This document shows, piece after piece, positions 36,749 to 46,033 of a stretch of DNA of 64,000 nucleotides. Location: contig JAJEBT010000109.1 in assembly GCA_022822405.1 (NCBI GenBank), positions 1-64,000 of the forward strand, in the 5' to 3' direction. Every line of letters starts with the position of its first letter. The first letter of the stretch is position 1. The notes below the pieces were generated by a model that saw only the letters and a list, made by a program, of their open reading frames with translations, was not told the origin of the DNA and did not search any database. Made by a program: the position numbers and the translations under genes. The stretch is from Alphaproteobacteria bacterium (GTDB taxonomy: Bacteria > Pseudomonadota > Alphaproteobacteria > MPNO01 > UBA830).

Positions 36749-37617
36749 CGTGCCGCCTCCCCGGCGCGTTCCGCGGCCCTGGCCACGGTGCGCCGGACCA
36801 GCGCCGCCACCAAGTCGCGCCGGTACTCGGCGCTTGCCTGTAGGTCGTCGGACGCGGTCACGTAGCGGCTCGCTGCCGCGGCCGCGGCGGCAAGGCGGGG
36901 GGCGTCGAGGACGCCGCCGACCAGCGCCGCTTCGGCGTCGGCCAGGCGCACCGCCGTTGCTGCTATGCCGCAAGCGGCTAGCCGCGCCGCCGTACAGGTA
37001 TCGCCATCCATCGTGACAAGCGCGCAGACGCCGGCAAGCGCGTAGTCGCCGTGGCGGCGCGCGACCTCCTGGAAGGCGTGGCCGGTGCCGGCGGGCAGCT
37101 CCGGAATGCACACCTCGGTCAGGAGTTCCCCGGGCTCGAGCGACGTCGTCATGTGGAACCGGAACAGGTCCTCGGCGGCGATGGTCCGGACGCCTCCGGC
37201 TCCGGCCACCGTGACCGAACCGCCGGCAGCAACCAGCAGGCAGGGCAGCTCGGCCGCAGCGTCGGCATGCGCGATGCTACCGCCGACCGTGCCGCGGTTG
37301 CGCACGACGGCGTGGGCGACGTTGGCCATGATTTCGGCGATCAGCGGGTTGGCGCGAATGGCGGCGGCGTCGCGCTCGAGCTCGCGGTGCCGGGTCATCG
37401 CGCCGACCCGGATGACGCCATCGCCGACCGAGACCCCCCTGAGCTCGCCGATCCTCTGCAGGTCGACGAGCTTCGACGGCGTCGCGATGCGGAAGTTCAT
37501 GGCCGGTATCAGGCTCTGTCCGCCGGCGAGCGGCCGCGCCATGTCATCGCCGGCGAGTTCGCCGAGCGCCTCGCCGACGGTCTCGGGCGCCACGTAGGCG
37601 AACAGCGCCGGTTTCAT
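36745..37617 (-). CDS. Molybdenum hydroxylase FAD-binding subunit (CoxM-like)
   Basis: A 290-residue FAD-binding subunit of the CO dehydrogenase/xanthine dehydrogenase type. The FAD-binding loops are AGGQSLIPAMNFRIATPS (near residues 32-48) and RNRGTVGGSIAHADAAAELP (near residues 108-127); a C-terminal domain follows. Its ATG at 37617 overlaps the stop of the hydantoinase B gene, so hyuB and the three subunits are translated as one unit. It should reduce an acceptor such as NAD or oxygen. Confidence 0.95.
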   Translation of the reverse strand: MKPALFAYVAPETVGEALGELAGDDMARPLAGGQSLIPAMNFRIATPSKLVDLQRIGELRGVSVGDGVIRVGAMTRHRELERDAAAIRANPLIAEIMANVAHAVVRNRGTVGGSIAHADAAAELPCLLVAAGGSVTVAGAGGVRTIAAEDLFRFHMTTSLEPGELLTEVCIPELPAGTGHAFQEVARRHGDYALAGVCALVTMDGDTCTAARLAACGIAATAVRLADAEAALVGGVLDAPRLAAAAAAASRYVTASDDLQASAEYRRDLVAALVRRTVARAAERAGEAAR

Positions 37618-39539
37618 TCGGCGGCCTCCGCGAGGGCGCCCGCCGCGAGCCAGCCCTCGTCCGGATCCTCGGTCCCGCCGGGACGCGCGATCGCGCCGCG
37701 GCGCTTCATCTCCTCGAAATACGGGCCGCGGTCGAACATCGGCAGCGGCCCGCGCCGCGCCGCGATTTCGCTGCGGCGGCGCTCGGTGGCCTCGCCGTCG
37801 AAGCCGAAGCGACGGCCCTCGCGCATCAGCACGACGCCGTACTCGTCGGCTGCCACCTGCTCCGAGACGAGACCGCACTGGACGTCGTGGCATACCATCG
37901 CGGGTTCGCGCGCCAGCGGGTCGCCCCACCCGCCGCCACCGGTGGTGCGGATGTGCACCTTCGACCCGGCGGCCACGGGCACCCGGTCCTCCATCCCGGC
38001 AAGCGGGCGCCGGGCGCCATCGGGGGCGTCGATCTCGACGCCGTAGGTGCCGCCGTGCCGGCCGCCATTGACGCCATAGGTATGGAGCAGCGAGCGGTCG
38101 GCGTTGGACAGCGCCTCACAGTCCTGGAGAACCTTTACCCGCTTGTCGTAGCCGAAGCCGCCGCGGCGGTAGCCGGGGCCGCCGGAGTCGGTGGCGAGGC
38201 CGAGTTTCTCGATGATCACCGGGTAGCGCGTCTCCGAGAACTCGGCCGGCAGGTTGCGCGAGTTCGGCACCACGTGGACGGCGTCGCTGCCGTCGGCCCA
38301 CGGCCGGCCCGGCCCGCCGCCGCCGAGCACCTCGCGGAACAGGAAGAAATCGTCGCCGATCCTGCCGCCGTGGAGCCCCCAGATGCGGATGGTCTCGTGG
38401 TCGGCGGGCATGCGCCCGCCGGTCGCCTTGGCGAGCAGCGCGGCGAAGACGCCGAGCGAGCGCAAGAGCGGAAAGAAGCGCAGGCCGGTCGCCTTGCCGA
38501 AGCTCGGCGTGACCAGCGTGCCCTTGGGCGGGAACTTGACCTCGATCACGTCGAGAACGCCCTCGTTCATGTCGATCTCGGCGGCGCGTTCGGGGGTGTC
38601 GGCGAGCGATCGCAGCACCGGCCCCATCCACTTGCGCGCGAACTTGCCGTCGGAATAGTCGATCGGCCAGTTGATCGGCCCCTTCGCCTCGTCCGACGTG
38701 CCGGTGAAGTCGAGGACAATCCGGTCCGCGGTCTTGGTCATGGTGATCCGGAGCGTGTGCATCTGCGGCCCCTCGACCCCGTCGTTCTCGATATAGTCCT
38801 CCCAGCTGTAGACGCCGTCGCGGATCTTGGGCAGGAGCTCACGGCGAATGGTTTCGGCGCAGTTTGCGATCATCGCGTCATAGGCCGCTTCGAGCGCCTC
38901 CGCCCCGTAGCGCTCGGCCATTGCGACGATGCGCTGGCTGCCAAGGCGCGCCGCGCCTATCTCGGCGTCGAGGTCGCCGCGCAGATGCTCCGAAAGCCGC
39001 GAATTGCGCGAGATGATGCTGAAGACCGCCTCGTTGGGCTGGCCGCGCTCGTAGATCTTGATCGGCGGCACGACGAGCCCTTCGGTCCACATGTCGGTGG
39101 CGTTCGCCGGCAGGCTGCCGGGTACCGACCCTCCGACATCGTCGTGGTGGCCGAACACCTGGCTGAAGCCGATCAGCCGCCCGTCATGGAAGATCGGCAG
39201 CGTCGTGCAGAGGTCGGGAATGTGGCCGATTCCGCCGGAACTGTTGTAGGGATCGTTCCAGAAGAAGATGTCGCCGGGATGGATGTCGCCTTCGTCGAAA
39301 TACTCGAAGACCGGCTCGACCAGCGCCGAGTAGGACCGCCCGGTAAGCTTGCGCCCGCGAGCGTCGAACAGGGCCACTCGGTAGTCGTGCTGGTCCCGTA
39401 TCATCGGCGAGCGCGCAGTGCGCTCGACCGCGGCCTCGACCTCGAGTTCCGCGGTACGGATGGTGCCGGTGATCACCTCGAGCTCGATCGGACCCAGCGC
39501 CCGCCCTGGCCCGTCCTGCCGGTGCCGCGTTGCCGTCAT
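37614..39539 (-). CDS. hyuB: Hydantoinase B/oxoprolinase family protein
   Basis: A 641-residue HyuB subunit. With HyuA it hydrolyses hydantoins, 5-oxoproline or related cyclic amides using ATP, or carboxylates ketones in the acetone/acetophenone carboxylase branch. The ATG at 39539 overlaps the hyuA stop by four bases. Family signs are IELEVITGTIRTAELEVEAA, SGGIGHIPDLCTTLPIF, FGHHDDVGGSVPGS and GGGGWGDPLAREP near the end. The C-terminal 90 residues are a variable tail. Length is close to normal. Confidence 0.94.
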   Translation of the reverse strand: MTATRHRQDGPGRALGPIELEVITGTIRTAELEVEAAVERTARSPMIRDQHDYRVALFDARGRKLTGRSYSALVEPVFEYFDEGDIHPGDIFFWNDPYNSSGGIGHIPDLCTTLPIFHDGRLIGFSQVFGHHDDVGGSVPGSLPANATDMWTEGLVVPPIKIYERGQPNEAVFSIISRNSRLSEHLRGDLDAEIGAARLGSQRIVAMAERYGAEALEAAYDAMIANCAETIRRELLPKIRDGVYSWEDYIENDGVEGPQMHTLRITMTKTADRIVLDFTGTSDEAKGPINWPIDYSDGKFARKWMGPVLRSLADTPERAAEIDMNEGVLDVIEVKFPPKGTLVTPSFGKATGLRFFPLLRSLGVFAALLAKATGGRMPADHETIRIWGLHGGRIGDDFFLFREVLGGGGPGRPWADGSDAVHVVPNSRNLPAEFSETRYPVIIEKLGLATDSGGPGYRRGGFGYDKRVKVLQDCEALSNADRSLLHTYGVNGGRHGGTYGVEIDAPDGARRPLAGMEDRVPVAAGSKVHIRTTGGGGWGDPLAREPAMVCHDVQCGLVSEQVAADEYGVVLMREGRRFGFDGEATERRRSEIAARRGPLPMFDRGPYFEEMKRRGAIARPGGTEDPDEGWLAAGALAEAAE

Positions 39540-41578
39540 GTCCGTTTCTCCAGAATGAGATTGCCGTAATCGTCGACCCTGAGTGCCCAGCTCGCGGGCA
39601 CGACGAGGGTCGATCCGTATTCCTCGACGATGCCGGGGCCGTCCATGGCGAAACCGCGGGCAAGCCCGTCGCGGCGGTGGATGGGACACTCCACCCATCC
39701 GCTGTCGCGCCAGTAGACTCGCCGCATCGGCGGCGGGCCGTCCGCGCCGGCGGCGGGCGCCGCCGGCTTCGCGTCCGGACGGTGCATGCGGCCGACGGCC
39801 TGGATACGGAGGCTCACGACTTCGGCCTCCTCGCGGCCCTCGTAGTGGAAGCCGAAGGTCTGCTCGTGCACGCGGTGGAAATCGGACCACATGCGATCGA
39901 TCGCCGCGGCCCCGGAAAGGCCGGCCGGGACCGGGACCGGAACCTCGTGGCCCTCGCCGACATAGCGCACGTCAGCGCTGCGCGCGAGCGAGATGTCGCC
40001 GGGCGCCACGCCCTCGGCGGCGATCTCCTCGCGCCCCTGCCTCTCGAGCCCGGCCCACAACCCCTCGAGCTCGCCGACATCCGCCGCCGACTGCCGGCGC
40101 ACCAGGGTGCGCACATAGTCGCGCCGGATGTCCGACACGTGGAGGCCGAACGCCGACAGGTTACCCGGATTGGGCGGCGAGACGGCGACCCTGATTCCGA
40201 GGAAGTCGGCGACATCGGCGGCGAACAGCCCGCCGGCGCCGCCGAACGCAATCATGGCGTAGTCACCGGGATCAAGGCCGCGGGTCGTGGTCACGGTGCG
40301 GATGCCCTGGACCTGATTCGAGGCCGCGATCTCGAGGACGCCGGCCGCCGCCTCCTCGGCCGTCAGGTCAAGCCGCCGCCCCAGCGCCTCGAAGGCCTCG
40401 CGCGCGGCGCCGACGTCAAGCTCCAGCCCGCCGCCGATGAGCGCGCCGGGCAGCCGGCCCAGGACAACCCCGGCGTCGGTCACCGTTGGTTCGGCGCCGC
40501 CACGGCGGTAGCAGATCGGCCCGGGATCGGCGCCGGCGCTTCTGGGGCCGACCTTGAGCGCGCCGTAGGAATCGATCCATGCCAGCGAGCCGCCGCCCGC
40601 GCCGACGGCGACCACATCGAGCATCGGCGTCTTGACCGGGTAGTTCTCGACATAGGTGTGCGTCGACAGTTGCGGCGCCAGACCGCGCACCAGCGACACG
40701 TCGGTCGACGTGCCTCCGACATCGAGGGTAAGGATGTCCTCGTAGCCGGCGAGGCGCGCCATGTGGGTGGCGCCCAGCACGCCCCCGGCGGGGCCCGACA
40801 GCAGCATCGTCACCGGCTTTTCCCCGGCGGTGTCGCTGGAGACGATGCCGCCGTTCGATTGCATGATCAGGAACGGCGTCTCGCCGGCGCGTTCGCCTAT
40901 CCGTTCGCGCGCCCGCCTCAGATAGGTCTGGCAGTAGGGCTTGACCATGACGTCGACGAGCGTCGTCATCGCGCGCTCGTATTCGCGGTACTCGGGAAGG
41001 ACGACCGAGGACAGCGACACGAAAGTCTCGGGGAATCGCGCAGCGATGATCTCGCCGACGCGCTCCTCATGCGCCGGATTGGCGTAGGAATGCAGGAGGC
41101 AGACGGCGATGCGCGTCACCCCGAAATCGGCCAGATGTTCGACCGCATCGACCACGCTCTGCTCGTCGAGCGGCGTGAGCACGGTGCCGTCGAACGTAAC
41201 GCGCTCCTCGATCTCGCGCACGAGATGGAGCGGAACCAGGCGCGGCGGCTTGACCCAGAAAAAGGAGTTGCCGTACCCGTCGGGGACCGACTGGCGGGCG
41301 ATCTCGATGATGTGGCGGAACCCCGAAGTCACGAGAAGCCCGAGGCCCTCGAAGCGGTGCTCGAGCACCGCGTTGGTGGCGGTGGTGGTGCCGTGCAGCA
41401 CTTGGCTCAGCGCCCCGTCGCTGTCGCCGACGATCTCGCCGATCCCGTTGAGCAGGCCGCGGCTCGGATCGTCGGGGGTGCTTGGGGTCTTGACGGCGAA
41501 CTGGTCGCCGGTGGCATCATCGATGGCGATGACGTCGGTGAAGGTGCCCCCGGTATCGATGGCGATGCGCAGACTCAT
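39536..41578 (-). CDS. hyuA: Hydantoinase A/oxoprolinase family protein
   Basis: A 680-residue HyuA subunit with the ASKHA-type ATP-binding parts: IAIDTGGTFTDVIAIDD at the N-terminus, LHGTTTATNAVLEH and LDVGGTSTDVSLV near residues 285-300. The C-terminal part ends in VDDYGNLILEKR. The start at 41578 follows AGGAG. It is the first gene of the minus-strand cluster and is followed by an overlapping hyuB. The cyclic amide substrate is unknown, but the neighbouring molybdenum hydroxylase, creatininase and nucleoside-like importer point to a nitrogen heterocycle. Confidence 0.94.
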   Translation of the reverse strand: MSLRIAIDTGGTFTDVIAIDDATGDQFAVKTPSTPDDPSRGLLNGIGEIVGDSDGALSQVLHGTTTATNAVLEHRFEGLGLLVTSGFRHIIEIARQSVPDGYGNSFFWVKPPRLVPLHLVREIEERVTFDGTVLTPLDEQSVVDAVEHLADFGVTRIAVCLLHSYANPAHEERVGEIIAARFPETFVSLSSVVLPEYREYERAMTTLVDVMVKPYCQTYLRRARERIGERAGETPFLIMQSNGGIVSSDTAGEKPVTMLLSGPAGGVLGATHMARLAGYEDILTLDVGGTSTDVSLVRGLAPQLSTHTYVENYPVKTPMLDVVAVGAGGGSLAWIDSYGALKVGPRSAGADPGPICYRRGGAEPTVTDAGVVLGRLPGALIGGGLELDVGAAREAFEALGRRLDLTAEEAAAGVLEIAASNQVQGIRTVTTTRGLDPGDYAMIAFGGAGGLFAADVADFLGIRVAVSPPNPGNLSAFGLHVSDIRRDYVRTLVRRQSAADVGELEGLWAGLERQGREEIAAEGVAPGDISLARSADVRYVGEGHEVPVPVPAGLSGAAAIDRMWSDFHRVHEQTFGFHYEGREEAEVVSLRIQAVGRMHRPDAKPAAPAAGADGPPPMRRVYWRDSGWVECPIHRRDGLARGFAMDGPGIVEEYGSTLVVPASWALRVDDYGNLILEKRT

Positions 41579-42035
41579 CGAACTCCTGTCTCCGGTCAAA
41601 TAGCTTCCGCATTCCGGCCGACGCCAGCCGCCCGCTGCATTCTATGGGAACAGGTGGCATCGTCAATCAACCGCTGCCGGTCGCGCCCACGCATAAGCGG
41701 AATGCCCCGCATGGCTGACTGTCGCGCCCGCCTCCCGCTCGATCCTGCGATCCAGTGTTACGACCGGTTTCCATCAAATGGCCATCAAATAACGCTTGAT
41801 CCAAAAAAAAGATTTCATATCAATATATTGCGGCCGAATCAGGTCGCTTGCGAAGGGTATTCCGTCAAATAAACCTTCTGGTTTTGTCCACGATTGGAGA
41901 ATGCAGGAAGTTGGCCGCCATCGGATCGCTTCACCGGCTCAAGCCGGCTTCACCGTCCGTCAGTTCCTCAACGAGGAGCCAACCGTCGCCCGCTTGGAAA
42001 CGCACCAAGCACCCGATCCCGGGAGAACGGTTAGG
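41579..42035. other. 457 bp promoter-bearing gap ahead of hyuA
   Basis: Between hyuA and the RND gene. It holds an AT-rich segment (41770-41870) unlike the surrounding DNA, with CATCAAATggcCATCAAAT direct repeats near 41773-41789, a likely regulatory region for the hyu/cox cluster. No gene is visible. Confidence 0.5.
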
Positions 42036-44426
42036 TTAGGTTAGGCCCGGCGGGCGCGCGGGCGCGCTTGTGCCGGCGTCCGTGTCGATCTTCATGAGCA
42101 GCGGGGGTAGCAGGAAAAAATCGGCAAAGAGCGCGAGCGCTATGACCAGTGCGGTGAGCCTGCCCATGCCGGCGTTGAGTTCGAAGCTGGAGAGGCTGAC
42201 GACGACGAAGCCCGCCACAAGCACGAGAGAGGTCGTGAGCAGTGCACGGCCTACGGTGCGGAAGGCGATGCGCACCGCATCGGGAGACGCGCACCCAAGC
42301 TCGCGCCGGGCGCGGCGGTACTTGCTGAGGAAGTGCACCGTGTCGTCGACCACGATGCCCAGGGTCATGGCCGTCACCATCGAGAGCGAGAGGCCGACCT
42401 CTCCCACCGCCCACCCCCAGATACCGAAGCCCATCGCACCGGGAACCAGGTTCGGGACCAGGCTCGCGAGCCCAAGCCGCAACGACCGCAGCGCAAGCAC
42501 GAGGACAAGGGAGATACCAACCAGGGCAATGGTAGTCCCGAGCAGCATCGCGACGATGTTGCGGCGGCCGAGATAGGCGAACATCAAGGTGCCGCCGGCG
42601 CTCTCGGCGCGCGCGATATTCGGTGCGTGCCCGGTCAACCATCGCAGCGCGCGCCGGTCGAGAGCGATCACCTCGTTCGACGACAGCGTCTTGGTCGCCA
42701 CCGTCATCCGGGTGGCCGACTTGTCCACGGAGATCTGGTTGTCGAGATCGAGGCCGAAGGGAAGCGAAAGCTCGTAGAGGAGCAGATACTGCGCTGCAAT
42801 CTCCTTGCTCGCCGGCAGCCGGTATTCGGCGGGTTCGTCGCCGTGCACGCTCATGTTGAGGCGCCGGAACGTATCCGTGATGACATTGACATGGATCGTT
42901 TCGGGCTGTTCCCGGTACCACTCGGCGAACGCCGCAACGTCGGAGAGATAGGCAGGATCGCTGATCTCTCCAAGCCCGCCGGAGGCAAGCGAATACTCCA
43001 TGGTGTAGAGGCCAGTGAGGTTCTCGACCGTAAAATCCGCGTCGCGCCGAAACTCTACGCTCTCGTCGAAATAGTGAAGGAAGACGTCGTTCAGTTCGTT
43101 GCGGGGGATCGAGACGACGAGTGCCAACACGATTGCGCAGAACCCCCAACCCAGCATACGGCGCCGGCGGATCACGAACTCGCCGAGCGCCGCCATCGCC
43201 GCGTCGCGGCGGTCTCCGGTTGCGCGCACCCGGATCGGCAGAAGCGAGAGCAGCGCTGGCAGCAAGGTCACGGAGAACACGAACGCCGCGCCGACGCCGA
43301 ACGCGACGAAGGTGCCCATGTGCCGGAGCGGCGGGACGTCAGAAAAGTTCATGCTCAGGAAGCCGAGGGTCGTGGTCAGGCAAGCGAGGAAGACTGGCTG
43401 GAGATTGACCCGCATGGATTCGACGATCGCAACCCGCTTGGGCTCGCCGGTTTCGGCGGGCGGGAACGAAACTCCTTCGCCTCGAGCCCCATGCGCGGGG
43501 GACGCAACGCTCCGCATGGCATGTACCAGAGATGAAAAGATGTGGACGCAGTTGGCGATCGCGACCGTCAGCACGACGATCGGCGCGACGGCCGAGGGCG
43601 CCGTCATCGGCAGGCCCGCCCAGCCGCCGAGACCCACCCCGGTCATGACCGCCAGCGCGACAACCAGCATGATCGCGAAGGGCGCGCCGAGTCCGCCCGT
43701 CAGCAGCGCGAGCACCGCCGTCATCACCACGAAGCTGGCCGGAACGAATATCTGGAGGTCCTTCAGCGACACCTCCACGAAGGCCTGGTTGAAGATCACC
43801 AGACCGGTCACGCGCACATCGATGCCCGGAAAGCGTTTCCGGACCTCGTCCGCCAACTCCCGAGCGAACGAGGAGACCCGGGCGCCTTCAAGCATTTCGT
43901 GCTCGCCCGGCAGGTGCACGGTGACGTCAACGCCCCCGACCCTGCCGTCGCGGGCGATGAGGCGCCCCGCGAGCCGCGGCTCCGCCAATGCGGTCGCGCG
44001 AACCCCGGACCGCTCACCGGCATCGCCGATGACATCGTCGTCCACGAGGTCGCGGACGCGAATGTCGTCGCCGTGGGCCGTGGTGTGCTGGAAATTCGTC
44101 AGGGAGTCGACACGGACCGCGTAGGGGAGCCTCCAGGACCGTTCGGTGAGCCAGGCGATAGCTTCCAGCGAGAGGGCCGAGGTGGCGTCGCCGTCCTCCG
44201 GCACGATGGCAAAGAGGACGTTGTCGGTCTTCCCGTAGGTGTTCTCCATCGCCTCGCTCGCGAGGCGCTGCGGATTGTCTCGCGAGGCATAGATCCGGTA
44301 GTCGGCCGAGAACTCGAGAAACAACGTGCCGCTCGCCGCGATCCCGGCAAGAACCAGGGAGGCGGCAATGATCGGCCACCGCGCCGCGATAACCCAGCTA
44401 CCGAACCGCGATTCCAATGTCGACAT
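42036..44426 (-). CDS. RND-superfamily (MMPL domain) exporter
   Basis: A 796-residue membrane protein with the two-times-six helix RND plan. One helix (WPIIAASLVLAGIAASGTLF) opens the protein, followed by a large periplasmic loop. The first transmembrane block has IVVLTVAIANCVHIFSSLVH, a second loop follows, and the second block has LSLSMVTAMTLGIVVDDTVHF with the paired Asp residues of the proton relay. It is of the hydrophobe/lipid-exporter group (sterol-sensing-like), not the tripartite drug-efflux type. GTG at 44435 is an alternative start. No membrane-fusion partner is adjacent. Confidence 0.92.
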   Translation of the reverse strand: MSTLESRFGSWVIAARWPIIAASLVLAGIAASGTLFLEFSADYRIYASRDNPQRLASEAMENTYGKTDNVLFAIVPEDGDATSALSLEAIAWLTERSWRLPYAVRVDSLTNFQHTTAHGDDIRVRDLVDDDVIGDAGERSGVRATALAEPRLAGRLIARDGRVGGVDVTVHLPGEHEMLEGARVSSFARELADEVRKRFPGIDVRVTGLVIFNQAFVEVSLKDLQIFVPASFVVMTAVLALLTGGLGAPFAIMLVVALAVMTGVGLGGWAGLPMTAPSAVAPIVVLTVAIANCVHIFSSLVHAMRSVASPAHGARGEGVSFPPAETGEPKRVAIVESMRVNLQPVFLACLTTTLGFLSMNFSDVPPLRHMGTFVAFGVGAAFVFSVTLLPALLSLLPIRVRATGDRRDAAMAALGEFVIRRRRMLGWGFCAIVLALVVSIPRNELNDVFLHYFDESVEFRRDADFTVENLTGLYTMEYSLASGGLGEISDPAYLSDVAAFAEWYREQPETIHVNVITDTFRRLNMSVHGDEPAEYRLPASKEIAAQYLLLYELSLPFGLDLDNQISVDKSATRMTVATKTLSSNEVIALDRRALRWLTGHAPNIARAESAGGTLMFAYLGRRNIVAMLLGTTIALVGISLVLVLALRSLRLGLASLVPNLVPGAMGFGIWGWAVGEVGLSLSMVTAMTLGIVVDDTVHFLSKYRRARRELGCASPDAVRIAFRTVGRALLTTSLVLVAGFVVVSLSSFELNAGMGRLTALVIALALFADFFLLPPLLMKIDTDAGTSAPARPPGLT

Positions 44427-45138
44427 CGGAAGCACCCGGTGCTCATGCCTGCAGTCGGGAGCGGGCCAACTTGAACAACTTTGGAATTGTCCTTGACGGC
44501 CGATCCCGGATTGCAGCCATCCATTGAGGGCGGGGAAGCGTCCGGCGAGGGCCGAACCCTGCGGGGTCCGCCGCAGGGCATCCCGCGATTCCCCATCCTC
44601 CTTGGCTGCTACACAGCGCGGTCACGCACCACCATCGGGCTCCGGGATATTCGCGCGCCCCGATGGCGCTGCCCCGTACGCCGAAAGGCCTGTACCGCCG
44701 CTCCCTTGAAGGGCGACCGCCCGAACCGATCATGATTTACTCATGATTTGTTCCTTAATCGGCCAATTGCGCACATGTAACACCTGCGTTGGACTGTCTG
44801 GTACCGCAGAAAACCGACATTACATCGATGCTCGCTTGCTTGCGAGCAGATGTGATGCATGCCTTAGTCATCCTTCGGATCGGCCGGCGGGCCGGAGTCT
44901 GTGGAGGGTCTGTATTGACGCGGTCCGGACCTGAGCCCATACCCGAGGCTGACGATCGGGAAGAGCCATCGGTATATCGGCCGAAGCCGCGCAGCACTGG
45001 ACCCGGTCAACAACATCGTGGCCGTGCCCGAGGCGGGAGGAGCGGATCGTGACCAACGGGGATCGCTTCCGGACGCACGTGCGGCCGATGCCGGAAAAAC
45101 TTCGACGATCGCACCTTGTCCGAGCGCTTGCTCTCTGC
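44427..45138. other. 712 bp without a supportable gene
   Basis: Upstream of the RND gene. It contains a GC hairpin near 44566-44582 (CCTGCGG/CCGCAGG) without a U tract, and an AT-richer spot at 44730-44790 with two ATGATTT copies that could be a promoter. Open frames here have no recognisable product. Confidence 0.45.
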
Positions 45139-45273
45139 GTCGCTGGGGCGGGCCGGTCACCCACAGCTCCAACGAGTCCAACACCCCGGCACCGAACCTG
45201 GAGCAACAAACTCACGCCAAAACTGTTGGATTTTCGTTTGCCACAAATGTCGGGTTTTCGTTTGCCATTGACA
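45139..45273 (-). repeat. Solitary IS21 left end
   Basis: On the minus strand the 135 bases from 45273 to 45139 match 17037-17171 of the complete IS21 with about 8 mismatches by eye. They include the whole 58-bp terminal repeat and the non-coding leader. Similarity stops abruptly at a CAGCGAC point, and no istA, istB or right end follows. This is a remnant of a related copy. Confidence 0.85.
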
Positions 45274-45392
45274 CCGAGATGCGGCGCATGTCGGGTGTGA
45301 GCCGTGCGACCGAGGCAGCCATGGCTCGTTCCCGCATACCACGAGCAGGCCCCGAGCAGCGCAGCGCACCCTCTCCGGACGGGAGATAGACC

Positions 45393-45848
45393 ATGCCATC
45401 GACGGAGATTTCCAGGGACGAGGACGTCATCCGGGCACTGATAAAGGCGCAGTTCGACAGTATCGACTGGGCGCCCGGCCGCAATGCCGACTGGCGGACG
45501 GTCCAGCGGGGTTTCGAGCAGGGCGCGCAGCTCTGGCCGGCACGAAGACCGGCCCGGCCGCAATCGTCGGACGATTTCGTCGACAGGCTGCGCAAGCTCC
45601 GTGACGATGGAACCCTGGAATCGTTCACCGAGACAGGCGCCGGCTGCCACGTATGGATCATCGGCAACGTCGCCGTCGCGCTCGCCGGCTGCGAGATGGT
45701 CGAGAACGGTTCGACGGTCACGCGGGACGTCAGTGGATTCCTTCTGGTCAAGGATGCCGGGGAATGGCGGATCGCGGCACAGGCTTGGGATTATGTGGAC
45801 GACATCCTCGCCGCGTTCGCCGCCGCGGGACTGGGGGAAGACGGCTAG
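45393..45848 (+). CDS. NTF2-like (SnoaL/DUF4440-type) protein
   Basis: A 151-residue protein with the cone-shaped NTF2-like fold pattern. An N-terminal helix (DVIRALIKAQFDSIDW) is followed by a helical stretch and then strands with VWIIGNVAVALAGCEMVENG and GFLLVKDAGEWRIAAQAWDY, ending in a short helix. Such proteins bind small ligands or act as lyases or isomerases; nothing shows which. GGGAG precedes the ATG. It follows the solitary IS21 end and is alone in its direction. Confidence 0.75.
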   Translation: MPSTEISRDEDVIRALIKAQFDSIDWAPGRNADWRTVQRGFEQGAQLWPARRPARPQSSDDFVDRLRKLRDDGTLESFTETGAGCHVWIIGNVAVALAGCEMVENGSTVTRDVSGFLLVKDAGEWRIAAQAWDYVDDILAAFAAAGLGEDG

Positions 45849-46033
45849 ATGGCTCGGGCTCCTGGCGGTTCCCGACAAGGCCTTCGGGGTGCGTGCGAAG
45901 CGCCGGGCGGGCAGGAACGTTCCGAGGCAAGGGTTGAGGAGCGCATCGGGCAAATCTGCCGCATGCGCCTCCCGGCAAGCTCCGGCGCGCCACGGTAGCC
46001 TGTTCCGGCACCGTCGCGGTCCTGCAGGCCGTT

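Noticed and set aside
42024-42045. GGTTAGGTTAGGTTAGG, resembling an insect-type telomere repeat
   Set aside because: Only three units, lying at the stop codon region of the RND gene; chance or local slippage is enough to explain it.
44566-44582. GC-rich hairpin near the RND gene start
   Set aside because: It has no U tract and lies upstream of the gene, so a terminator is not supported.
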